Shown one piece after another: positions 1 through 7,382 of a stretch of DNA of 16,257 bases. The DNA lies in assembly GCA_018882485.1 (NCBI GenBank), contig VERU01000008.1, positions 1-16,257 of the forward strand, in the 5' to 3' direction. The number at the start of each line of letters is the position of its first letter. Positions within the stretch are counted from its first letter, which is position 1. The notes beneath the pieces were generated by a model. The model ran no database searches and was not told the origin of the DNA. It worked only from the letters and a program-made list of their open reading frames with translations. The stretch is from Rhodoferax sp. (GTDB lineage Bacteria; Pseudomonadota; Gammaproteobacteria; Burkholderiales; Burkholderiaceae_C). The position numbers and the translations under genes were made by a program.

Positions 1-1
1 G

Positions 2-841
2 CTGGGGCCGGTGCAGCGGCAGGAGGTGGCGGTCTACGCCAACATCAACCGCGCCACCCGGCTGCGCACGCCCGAAGGTTTTGTGGCCACCGCCCTGCGC
101 GCGCAGGCCCGGGGTTTTCGTGCATTCAAGGCGGCTCCCTTTGACGGCCTGACGCCGGCGCTGTGCGCCTCGGCCGAGGGCCAGGCCCGCATCCGCCATG
201 GGGTGGCCTGCATGCGGGCGCTGCGCGAGGCGCTGGGGCCCGACGCGCGGCTGATGGTGGACTGCCACTGGCGCTTCGACGAAGCGCATGCGCTGCAGGC
301 CCTGCAGGCCCTGGCACCGGCGCGGCTGCACTGGTTCGAATGCCCGATCGCCGAAACCCACGCCCACTGGGCCGCCACGCGCCGCCTGCGCGCCGCCGCC
401 CACGCGCAGGGCGTACTGCTGGCCGCCGCCGAGACCCAGGTCGGGCTGGCGGCCTTCCAGACCCTGTTTGACGAGGGCCTGTACGACGTGGTCATGCCCG
501 ACGTCAAGTACTGCGGCGGCCCCTGGGAGATGCTGCGCATTGCCGAGCGCGCCACCGCGCAGGGTGTGCAGTTCTCGCCGCACAACCCGTCGGGCCCGGT
601 CTGCACCTGGCACAGCCTGCTGGCAGCCGCGGTGGCGCCGGCCTGTGACATGCTGGAAATCCAGTTCGACGAAAGCCCGCTGTACGACCCGCTGCTGCCG
701 CCCGGCCTGGTGCAGGTGGCCGACGGGCGGCTGCGCCTGCCGCCGCAGGCCGGGCTGGCGCCCGCCCCCGATGCCGCACTGCTGCGCCAGCACCCCTACC
801 GGCCGGTGCCGCCCGGCATCGAGACCCAGCTCAACCGCTGA
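2..841 (+). CDS. Mandelate racemase/muconate-lactonizing (enolase superfamily) enzyme, C-terminal part
   Basis: The reading frame is already open at base 2 and ends in TGA at 839-841, so the N-terminal capping domain lies mostly outside the window. What is visible is the (beta/alpha)7-beta barrel of the enolase superfamily, which abstracts a proton alpha to a carboxylate with the help of Mg2+. Counting from the GTG at 11, the three metal ligands appear to be D84 (LMVDCHW), E110 (WFECPI) and E141 (AAETQVG). The segment FKAAPFDG around K40 matches the KxxPFD-type strand that carries the catalytic lysine, and D164 (MPDVKYCGG) with H191 (FSPHNPSGP) looks like the Asp-His dyad on the opposite face. 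This points to the mandelate racemase/sugar acid dehydratase subgroup rather than true enolase. The substrate cannot be told from the sequence. It converges on a Bug solute-binding gene 18 bp away, a context common for organic-acid catabolism in Burkholderiales. Confidence 0.85.
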   Translation: MGPVQRQEVAVYANINRATRLRTPEGFVATALRAQARGFRAFKAAPFDGLTPALCASAEGQARIRHGVACMRALREALGPDARLMVDCHWRFDEAHALQALQALAPARLHWFECPIAETHAHWAATRRLRAAAHAQGVLLAAAETQVGLAAFQTLFDEGLYDVVMPDVKYCGGPWEMLRIAERATAQGVQFSPHNPSGPVCTWHSLLAAAVAPACDMLEIQFDESPLYDPLLPPGLVQVADGRLRLPPQAGLAPAPDAALLRQHPYRPVPPGIETQLNR

Positions 842-859
842 GCCCGCACCGCGCAGGGC

Positions 860-1819
860 TCAGTCGGCGCGGATGTTGCGTTCGGCGGCGAGCTTTTTCC
901 AGCGCGCCACATCCCCGCTGACGCGGGCGGCAAAGGCCTCGGGCGTGCCGGGAGCGGGATCGCAGGACAAGGTGGCCAGCCGCGCCTTGACATCGGGCTG
1001 CTCCAGCGCCTGGTTGACCAGGGCGTTGATGCGCTCGACCACCGGACGCGGCGTGCCCGCTGGCGCCAGCACCCCGAACCAGGCCACCGTCTCGAAACCG
1101 GGCAGGGACTCGGCCATGGCGGGCACCTCGGGCAGGCTGTGGTGCCGGTTGGCGGTCGTCACCGCCAGCGCCTGCACCTTGCCCGCCTTGATCTGGGCCG
1201 ACCACGGCGGCAGGTTGCCGATCATCAGCTGCACCTCATCGCCCAGCACCCCGGCCACGGCCGGTGCCGAGCCCTTGTAGGGCACGTGGATGAGGTCCGT
1301 GCCGGTCAGGCTCTTGAACAGTTCGGCCGAGAGATGGGCCGAACTGCCGACCCCGCCCGATGCGTAGTTGAGCTTGCCCGGGTTGGCACGGGCATAGGCC
1401 ACGAACTCGGCCACGTTGCGTGCCTTGACCGAGGGGCTGACCACCATCACGTTGGGCGTGGTGCAGATCAGGGCCACCGGCACGAAGTCCTTCACCACGT
1501 CGTAGGGCAGCTTGCTGTAGATGCCGGCGTTGACCCCGTGCGAGCCGGCATTGCCCACGATCAGGGTGTAGCCGTCGGCCAGGGCGCGGGCGGCCGCCTC
1601 GGTGCCCAGCACACCGCCGGCACCCGGCTTGTTGTCGATCACCACCGGCTGGCCCAGTTCTCGCGACAGACGCTCGGCGATGACGCGCCCGGTTACATCC
1701 GAGCCATCACCCGGCGTGCTGGGCACGATCCAGCGCAGGGGTTTGCTGGGGTAGTTCTGGGCATGGGCGGCCAGGCCGGCCAGCGCCAGCGCCAGGGCGA
1801 TCCAGGGTCGTGCAGTCAT
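860..1819 (-). CDS. Bug/TctC family tripartite tricarboxylate transporter substrate-binding protein
   Basis: The protein is 319 aa, the normal size for the family. The ATG at 1819 is chosen because AGGAGA lies 5 nt upstream and because it yields a clean signal peptide (residues 1-20, hydrophobic ALALALAGLAA, cleavage after AHA). The frame is open further upstream to about 2140, but that part overlaps the end of the neighbouring peptidase gene and has no signal-peptide character. Family signatures are YPSKPLRWIVP just after the cleavage site, the PGDGSD loop, VVIDNKPGAGG, DGYTLIVGN and KLPYDVVKDF. Bug proteins are periplasmic and bind carboxylates such as dicarboxylates, nicotinate or aromatic acids; many are orphans with no TctA/TctB membrane partner nearby, as here. 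The gene lies 85 bp downstream of the proline iminopeptidase gene in the same direction. The ligand is unknown. Confidence 0.93.
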   Translation of the reverse strand: MTARPWIALALALAGLAAHAQNYPSKPLRWIVPSTPGDGSDVTGRVIAERLSRELGQPVVIDNKPGAGGVLGTEAAARALADGYTLIVGNAGSHGVNAGIYSKLPYDVVKDFVPVALICTTPNVMVVSPSVKARNVAEFVAYARANPGKLNYASGGVGSSAHLSAELFKSLTGTDLIHVPYKGSAPAVAGVLGDEVQLMIGNLPPWSAQIKAGKVQALAVTTANRHHSLPEVPAMAESLPGFETVAWFGVLAPAGTPRPVVERINALVNQALEQPDVKARLATLSCDPAPGTPEAFAARVSGDVARWKKLAAERNIRAD

Positions 1820-1904
1820 GGCGGTCTCCTTCGGTCGCCGTTGGCCGGCGGTATCGGTAAGGGGGAATGTCGGGGGGTGCCGCGCGGCGGGCCGGCGGCG
1901 CCGG
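1820..1904. other. Short GC-rich spacer between pip and the Bug gene
   Basis: These 85 bp contain the AGGAGA ribosome-binding site of the Bug gene and a small GC-rich inverted repeat close to the pip stop (CCGGCGCC...). No AT-rich promoter-like block is visible, so co-transcription with pip is possible but not shown. Confidence 0.4.
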
Positions 1905-2900
1905 TCATTCTGGCAGAAGGCCGGCGGGCCGGAAGCCCCCCGTGTCGCGAAAGCGATCGGTGGCGGCCACCAGAGCGCGGGCGATACCCGGCTCGAAGGC
2001 CGAGTGGCCGGCGTCGTCCACCAGCTCGAACGCCGCCCCGGGCCAGGCGCGGTGCAGCCGCCAGGCGGTGCGTGGCGGGCAGACCACGTCGTAGCGGCCC
2101 TGCACGATGGACGCGGGCAAGTGGCGGATGCGATCCACACCGCGGATCAGCTGGTCGTCGGAGAAAAACCCCTGGTGCTGGAAGTAATGCACCTCCAGCC
2201 GCCCCACACCGAGCGCGACAAGGTCGCTGGCGGCATCGGGCGCAGCCAGGGGCTGGGGGCGCAGCTGGACGCAGCGGTCTTCGTAATTGCGCCAGGCCCG
2301 GGCGGCCTGCAAACGCGGACCGTCGTCGATGCCAAACAGCCGCTGGGCATAGGCCGACAGCGGATCGTCACGCTCAGACGCCGGCAGGGCCGCAACCCAT
2401 TCGTCATGAGCCTCCGGAAAGAACCAGCGCATGCCGTGGACGAACCACTCGATTTCGGGCGGTGTGCACAGAAAGATGCCCCTGAGCACGAACCCCCGGC
2501 AGCGCTCCGGGTGGGCCTGTCCATAGGCCAGTGCCAGGGTGGAGCCCCAGGAACCGCCGAACACCAGCCAGTCGGCGATGCCCAGGTGCTCGCGCAGGCG
2601 TTCGATGTCTGCCACCAGCCGGTCGGTGGCGTTGCCCCGGACCTCGCCCAGCGGCGTGGAGCGTCCGGCACCGCGCTGATCGAACAGCACGATGCGGTAA
2701 TGTCCCGGATCGAAGAAGCGCCGGTGGACCGGTGAACAGCCGGAACCCGGTCCGCCATGCAGAAACAGCACCGGCACACCGGCCGGGACACCGCACTCCT
2801 CCCAGTACAGCGTGTGCAGGTCGTCCACGGCAAGCATGCCGCTGCGGTGCGGCGCGATGGGGGGATAGAGCAGCTCCGAGACGGGTGGGGTTCGCGTCAT
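1905..2900 (-). CDS. pip: Proline iminopeptidase (alpha/beta hydrolase, peptidase family S33)
   Basis: This 331-aa cytoplasmic serine peptidase releases N-terminal proline from peptides. It has the oxyanion-hole motif HGGPG at residues 48-52, the strand VLFDQRGAGRS around 71-81, the nucleophile S117 in GGSWGS, the acid D271 in QGRYDVVCPP, and H299 in DDAGHSAFEP, so the catalytic triad is complete. The residues after the oxyanion hole (SGCSPVHRRFFDP) and the cap-domain segment WRNYED near 203-208 are typical of bacterial Pip rather than of other alpha/beta hydrolases. The length fits the family (about 310-330 aa). The ATG at 2900 is preceded by AGGAA about 8 nt upstream. The gene is transcribed away from rubrerythrin out of an AT-rich intergenic region and is followed by the Bug gene, which may share its transcript. 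Confidence 0.93.
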   Translation of the reverse strand: MTRTPPVSELLYPPIAPHRSGMLAVDDLHTLYWEECGVPAGVPVLFLHGGPGSGCSPVHRRFFDPGHYRIVLFDQRGAGRSTPLGEVRGNATDRLVADIERLREHLGIADWLVFGGSWGSTLALAYGQAHPERCRGFVLRGIFLCTPPEIEWFVHGMRWFFPEAHDEWVAALPASERDDPLSAYAQRLFGIDDGPRLQAARAWRNYEDRCVQLRPQPLAAPDAASDLVALGVGRLEVHYFQHQGFFSDDQLIRGVDRIRHLPASIVQGRYDVVCPPRTAWRLHRAWPGAAFELVDDAGHSAFEPGIARALVAATDRFRDTGGFRPAGLLPE

Positions 2901-2918
2901 TGAATAGTTCCTATCAAT
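2899..2918. promoter_or_regulatory. Imperfect inverted repeat in the pip/rubrerythrin divergent region (possible operator)
   Basis: ATTGAATAG (2899-2907) faces CTATCAAT (2911-2918) across three bases. The arms are complementary except for one extra A in the left arm. The repeat overlaps the start codon and leader of pip, upstream of rubrerythrin. The ATAG/CTAT half-sites recall peroxide-sensor (OxyR-type) sites, but the spacing does not match the OxyR consensus, so the binding protein is unknown. Confidence 0.3.
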
Positions 2919-2925
2919 GGTTTCA

Positions 2926-2954
2926 TTTCTTTTAATTGGCGAAAGTTATCTAAT
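2926..2954 (+). promoter_or_regulatory. Possible promoter for rubrerythrin
   Basis: The stretch 2901-2990 is markedly AT-rich in an otherwise very GC-rich window. TCTAAT at 2949-2954 matches the -10 consensus at five of six positions, with a poor TTTCTT at 2926-2931 as -35 at 17-bp spacing. An overlapping TAATAT (2951-2956) is an alternative -10. A start near 2961 would give a leader of about 48 nt. The call rests on base composition and one hexamer only. Confidence 0.3.
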
Positions 2955-3008
2955 ATTCCTACCATTCAGGCTGTTTCATCCTTCCATCCCTTTTGCACGG
3001 AGTCGCCC

Positions 3009-3491
3009 ATGAGCACCACCCACCGCCCCGAGATCAAGACCATGGCCAACCTGGAGGCCGCCTTTGCCGGCGAGTCGATGGCCCACATCAAGTACCGCTA
3101 TTTCGCCCGGCTGGCCCGCGAGGCGGGTGACGAGGAAACCGCCCGCACCTTCGAGGCCACCGCCGACCAGGAGGTGATGCACGCCTTCGGCCACCTGGAT
3201 CTGCTCTACCCGAAGGCGCAGATGACTCCTGCGCGTGCCTTGCAGATCGCGATCGAGGGTGAAACCTACGAATACAGCGAAATGTATCCGGGCTTTCGGG
3301 CCACCGCACTGGCCGAAGGCAACGCCGCCGCTGCGGCCGAGATGGAGGAGCAGATCGAGGAGTCGCGGACACACGCGGCACAATTCAGGGTCACACTGGA
3401 AAAGGCGCAGAAGCGTTTCGCGGCCCTGGCGCGCGTCGAAGAACGCCACGCCGGCCATTACCAGGCCCGGCTCACGGCGTTGGGCGCCTGA
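3009..3491 (+). CDS. Rubrerythrin-type diiron protein lacking the rubredoxin domain
   Basis: This 160-aa ferritin-like four-helix protein is expected to reduce H2O2 (or handle O2) at a non-haem diiron site in the cytoplasm. Likely ligands are E22 (FAGESMAHIKY), E55 and H58 (DQEVMHAFGH), glutamates of IEGETYEYSEMYPGF (84-91), and E144 and H147 in the C-terminal RVEERH helix; AGESMAHIKYRYFA and the ExxH are characteristic of the rubrerythrin family. In classical rubrerythrin (about 190 aa) a CxxC...CxxC rubredoxin domain follows this helix. Here the protein stops 13 residues after H147, at LGA, and a free-standing rubredoxin is encoded 84 bp downstream. The ATG at 3009 has GGAG 6 nt upstream. 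The gene is divergent from pip with an AT-rich promoter region between them. The oxidative-stress role is inferred from the family. Confidence 0.92.
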   Translation: MSTTHRPEIKTMANLEAAFAGESMAHIKYRYFARLAREAGDEETARTFEATADQEVMHAFGHLDLLYPKAQMTPARALQIAIEGETYEYSEMYPGFRATALAEGNAAAAAEMEEQIEESRTHAAQFRVTLEKAQKRFAALARVEERHAGHYQARLTALGA

Positions 3492-3496
3492 CCGAA

Positions 3497-3518
3497 TTGC
3501 TCTTGTTTTTGTAGCTAA
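3497..3518. repeat. AT-rich GCTA/TAGC-type intergenic element, degenerate copy
   Basis: A 22-bp segment starting TTGCTCTTG and ending TTTGTAGCTAA sits in the gap between rubrerythrin and rubredoxin. It shares CTCTnnTTTTTGTAGC with an AT-rich patch inside ksgA (7855-7870), and resembles the intact inverted repeat at 13128-13148. Short elements of this shape recur in Comamonadaceae chromosomes. It may form a weak hairpin; no function is assigned. Confidence 0.4.
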
Positions 3519-3575
3519 CCATCCTTGTTCCACGGGGCCTCAAGCCTCATTTAATTGTTTTTATTGGAGTGACAC

Positions 3576-3740
3576 ATGAAAACCTGGGTCTGCATCGTGT
3601 GCGGATTTGTGTACGACGAGGCCGCCGGCCTGCCCGACGAAGGCATCGCCCCCGGAACGGCCTGGGCCGACGTGCCCGCCAACTGGGTCTGCCCGGAGTG
3701 CGGCGTGGCCAAAGCCGACTTCGAACCGGTCGAAGTCTGA
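3576..3740 (+). CDS. Rubredoxin
   Basis: This 54-aa iron-sulfur-free electron carrier holds one Fe in a Cys4 site. The pairs are C6-x-x-C9 ([12 protein letters not shown]) and C39-x-x-C42 ([15 protein letters not shown]), with the conserved aromatic and loop pattern [17 protein letters not shown]...W. The length and spacing are exactly those of stand-alone rubredoxins. The ATG at 3576 has GGAG 7 nt upstream. It lies 84 bp after the rubrerythrin gene in the same direction, and the obvious inference is that it supplies electrons to that diiron protein in place of the missing fused domain. Rubredoxins can also serve alkane hydroxylase or other partners, but none is present here. Confidence 0.95.
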   Translation: MKTWVCIVCGFVYDEAAGLPDEGIAPGTAWADVPANWVCPECGVAKADFEPVEV

Positions 3741-3747
3741 GTTTTTT

Positions 3748-3771
3748 CAGGCCCCGTCAGGCGGGGCCCTG
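3748..3771 (+). terminator. GC-rich hairpin after rubredoxin (possible terminator)
   Basis: GGCCCC (3750-3755) pairs with GGGGCC (3763-3768), with flanking CAG/CTG extending the stem past a bulged C. It lies 10 bp after the rubredoxin stop and ends before the maeB ribosome-binding site. The T-run (3742-3747) is on the upstream side of the stem, not downstream, so it is not a canonical intrinsic terminator for + transcripts. It could pause or attenuate read-through into maeB. Confidence 0.4.
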
Positions 3772-3808
3772 AACTTCCGGTCGATACTCGCGCCTGGAGG
3801 AGATCGAC

Positions 3809-6109
<2,301 letters not shown>

Positions 6110-6118
<9 letters not shown>

Positions 6119-6134
6119 AGTCCGTGCGCTGAAG
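6110..6134 (+). repeat. Small tandem duplication across the maeB stop codon
   Basis: GTACGCTGAAG (6110-6120) and GTGCGCTGAAG (6124-6134) differ at one of 11 bases and are 14 bp apart. The first copy contains the maeB stop TGA. This looks like a local slippage duplication. Confidence 0.5.
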
Positions 6135-6198
6135 CGGTCCTGCCCGCGCCCCACAGGGCCAGTCCCTGCTGGGTCCGTGGGTGCACGGCCTTCGGCTC

Positions 6199-6225
6199 GC
6201 GATTGCTTAAATTTTAAGCAATCGC
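6199..6225. repeat. Perfect 27-bp palindrome upstream of the secreted RNase gene
   Basis: GCGATTGCTTAAA (6199-6211) and its exact reverse complement (6213-6225) flank a single T, giving 13+1+13 with no mismatch. The centre is pure A/T in an AT-poor genome. It lies 80 bp after the maeB stop and 78 bp before the RNase start. A T-run at 6231-6236 follows five bases beyond the stem, so as RNA it could act as the maeB terminator on the + strand. As DNA it is a plausible operator for a dimeric repressor controlling the RNase-barstar pair. The two roles cannot be separated from sequence alone. Confidence 0.7.
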
Positions 6226-6254
6226 TTGCGTTTTTTCATCAAATAAGCGACACT
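6226..6254 (+). promoter_or_regulatory. Possible promoter of the RNase-barstar pair
   Basis: TTGCGT (6226-6231) begins one base after the palindrome and is followed at 17-bp spacing by GACACT (6249-6254), a weak -10 with three matches. TAAGCG at 6244-6249 is another poor candidate. The AT-rich block supports a promoter somewhere here, but the exact position is uncertain. It would be adjacent to the palindrome, which fits operator control. Confidence 0.22.
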
Positions 6255-6303
6255 TCGCAGCAGAGAGTTCCGGGTTTACCCGGGGTGTCAGTCCCAGTTT
6301 GTC

Positions 6304-6696
6304 ATGTCGCATTCACCGAGCCTCAAGAGGGTGCTCGCCGGCCTTCTGGCCGGTGCGCTCCTTGCAACCGGTGGGCTACACGCCAGGCAGCCGGCCGCCA
6401 CCAATGCCCCCACCCTGGTTTCGTTGGCCGAATTGCCGCCACAGGCAGCGCAGACCCATGCGCTCATCCTGCGCGGTGGTCCGTTCCCCTACGACAAGGA
6501 TGGCAGCGTTTTTGGCAACCGGGAGCGGCTGCTGCCGGCACAGAAGCGGGGTTACTACCGTGAATACACGGTACCCACCCCGGCCCTGAGCCACCGAGGC
6601 AAGCGACGCATCGTGTGCGGTGGACCGCCCCGCACACCCGACGCCTGTTACTACACCGCCGATCATTACGGAAGCTTCCGCAAGATCGTGCCTTGA
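6304..6696 (+). CDS. Secreted guanyl-specific ribonuclease (RNase Sa/barnase-type, N1/T1 superfamily)
   Basis: The 130-aa precursor has an N-terminal signal peptide: K9-R10 in the n-region, hydrophobic LAGLLAGALLATGG, and cleavage probably after LHA (27). That leaves about 103 aa, the usual size of microbial RNases such as RNase Sa. The mature part follows that family closely: LAELPPQAAQTHALI, RGGPFPYDKDGSVFGNRE, LPAQKRGYYREYTV, RGKRRIVCGG and YYTADHYGSF. By alignment with RNase Sa the catalytic residues are E87 (REYTV, general base), R102 (KRRIVCG) and H121 (ADHY, general acid), all present. It should cleave RNA after guanosine in the periplasm or outside the cell. C105 and C115 could form a disulfide. 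There is no good Shine-Dalgarno before ATG 6304, but this start gives a proper signal peptide. The inhibitor gene follows 36 nt later. Confidence 0.93.
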   Translation: MSHSPSLKRVLAGLLAGALLATGGLHARQPAATNAPTLVSLAELPPQAAQTHALILRGGPFPYDKDGSVFGNRERLLPAQKRGYYREYTVPTPALSHRGKRRIVCGGPPRTPDACYYTADHYGSFRKIVP

Positions 6697-6732
6697 GACC
6701 TTGTTTTTTGTCATCGTGAAAGAGCCGCAGGA

Positions 6733-7182
6733 ATGAATACGCCACTTCGTCCGGAAGTCGCCCCACCGCCCCGTCCCGTGGCGGACACCCCGCTGCGCGG
6801 CGTGCGCAGCAACATCGTGCAGTCCATCCGGGCCTTCCGGGTCCAGGAACTGCAGGAAACCGCTCAATCCCTGGGCCAGCATTTCCTGTACGCCAACCTG
6901 GCCAGCGCACAAAGCAAGCAGGACGTGCTGGACATGATCGGGCAGCAGTTCATGCTGCCGGCCCACGTGGGCAAGAATTTCGATGCGCTGTACGACAGCA
7001 TCACCGACCCGCTGCACAAGTCCGGACCGCAACCGGGCTTCATCGTGGTGCTGGAACACATCCCGGCCCACGCCCGCTTCGACAAGGAAGCCCGCGAGCA
7101 GTTGCTCGACATCTTCCGGGATGCGGCCGATTACTGGGGGGACCGAAAAATTCCCTTCCGGTGTTTCTATTCTTTTCTGTAG
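6733..7182 (+). CDS. Barstar-family ribonuclease inhibitor
   Basis: At 149 aa it is larger than the 90-aa Bacillus barstar, with an N-terminal Pro-rich extension of about 25 residues and an extra segment before the barstar fold. The core is clear: FMLPAHVGKNFDALYDSITD (73-92) matches barstar helix 2 (LPEYYGENLDALWDCL), where D84 and D88 correspond to the barnase-binding D35 and D39, and Y87 replaces W38. IFRDAADYW (128-135) matches VFREAKAEG, with D130 in place of E76. PGFIVVLEHI and the C-terminal RCFYSF are the central and last strands. No signal peptide is seen, so it acts in the cytoplasm and presumably protects the producer from the RNase encoded just upstream. Translation starts at ATG 6733; GAAAGAG about 8 nt upstream is a weak ribosome-binding site. 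Confidence 0.92.
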   Translation: MNTPLRPEVAPPPRPVADTPLRGVRSNIVQSIRAFRVQELQETAQSLGQHFLYANLASAQSKQDVLDMIGQQFMLPAHVGKNFDALYDSITDPLHKSGPQPGFIVVLEHIPAHARFDKEAREQLLDIFRDAADYWGDRKIPFRCFYSFL

Positions 7183-7216
7183 CCCGTTCTGCACAAGCCA
7201 GCCAAGCAGAACGGGC
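7182..7216. terminator. Strong hairpin at the barstar stop codon
   Basis: GCCCGTTCTGC (7182-7192) and its exact complement GCAGAACGGGC (7206-7216) form an 11-bp stem with a 13-nt loop. The first base of the stem is the last base of the barstar TAG stop. No T-run follows in either direction, so it may be a 3'-end stabiliser or a Rho-assisted terminator rather than a classic intrinsic one. Confidence 0.5.
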
Positions 7217-7382
7217 GAATGAGGCTACCGGGAACAGCCCTGCCGACACACCCGTCACCGGCATAGAACTGACCACCGAAAACGGCGAGAAGATGCCGAC
7301 CGACAAGCTGCTCGACGTATCGCCCCTGGCGCTGCGCATGAGCAGCCCCTTCAACGCGGGTTACTGGCTCGCTGCGGCCTGA
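7217..7382 (+). other. Coding-like open tail of unknown nature, running into the ksgA 3' end
   Basis: Between the barstar hairpin and ksgA one + frame stays open to a TGA at 7380-7382 and has about 80 percent G/C at third positions, like real genes here. The predicted peptide reads EATGNSPADTPVTGIEL, then TTENGEKMPTDKLLD, and ends [10 protein letters not shown]. It overlaps the last 22 bp of ksgA tail to tail. The only ATG with any upstream purine stretch (7293) has GAGAAG directly against it, which is too close for good initiation. The frame extends back into barstar out of frame. I do not recognise the peptide. It may be a remnant of a deleted gene's C-terminus or chance. Confidence 0.22.

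Noticed and set aside
1820..2140. An N-terminal extension of the Bug protein upstream of 1819
   Set aside because: That stretch overlaps pip and lacks family features. ATG 1819 has AGGAGA and a signal peptide directly after it.
2899..2918. A confident OxyR binding site
   Set aside because: ATAG and CTAT half-sites are present, but with three bases between them rather than the consensus spacing; kept only as an unassigned inverted repeat.
7182..7216. The barstar hairpin as an integron attC site
   Set aside because: The GTTCTGC/GCAGAAC ends do not match the GTTRRRY/RYYYAAC core sites, there is no integrase nearby, and the stem is a simple perfect hairpin.
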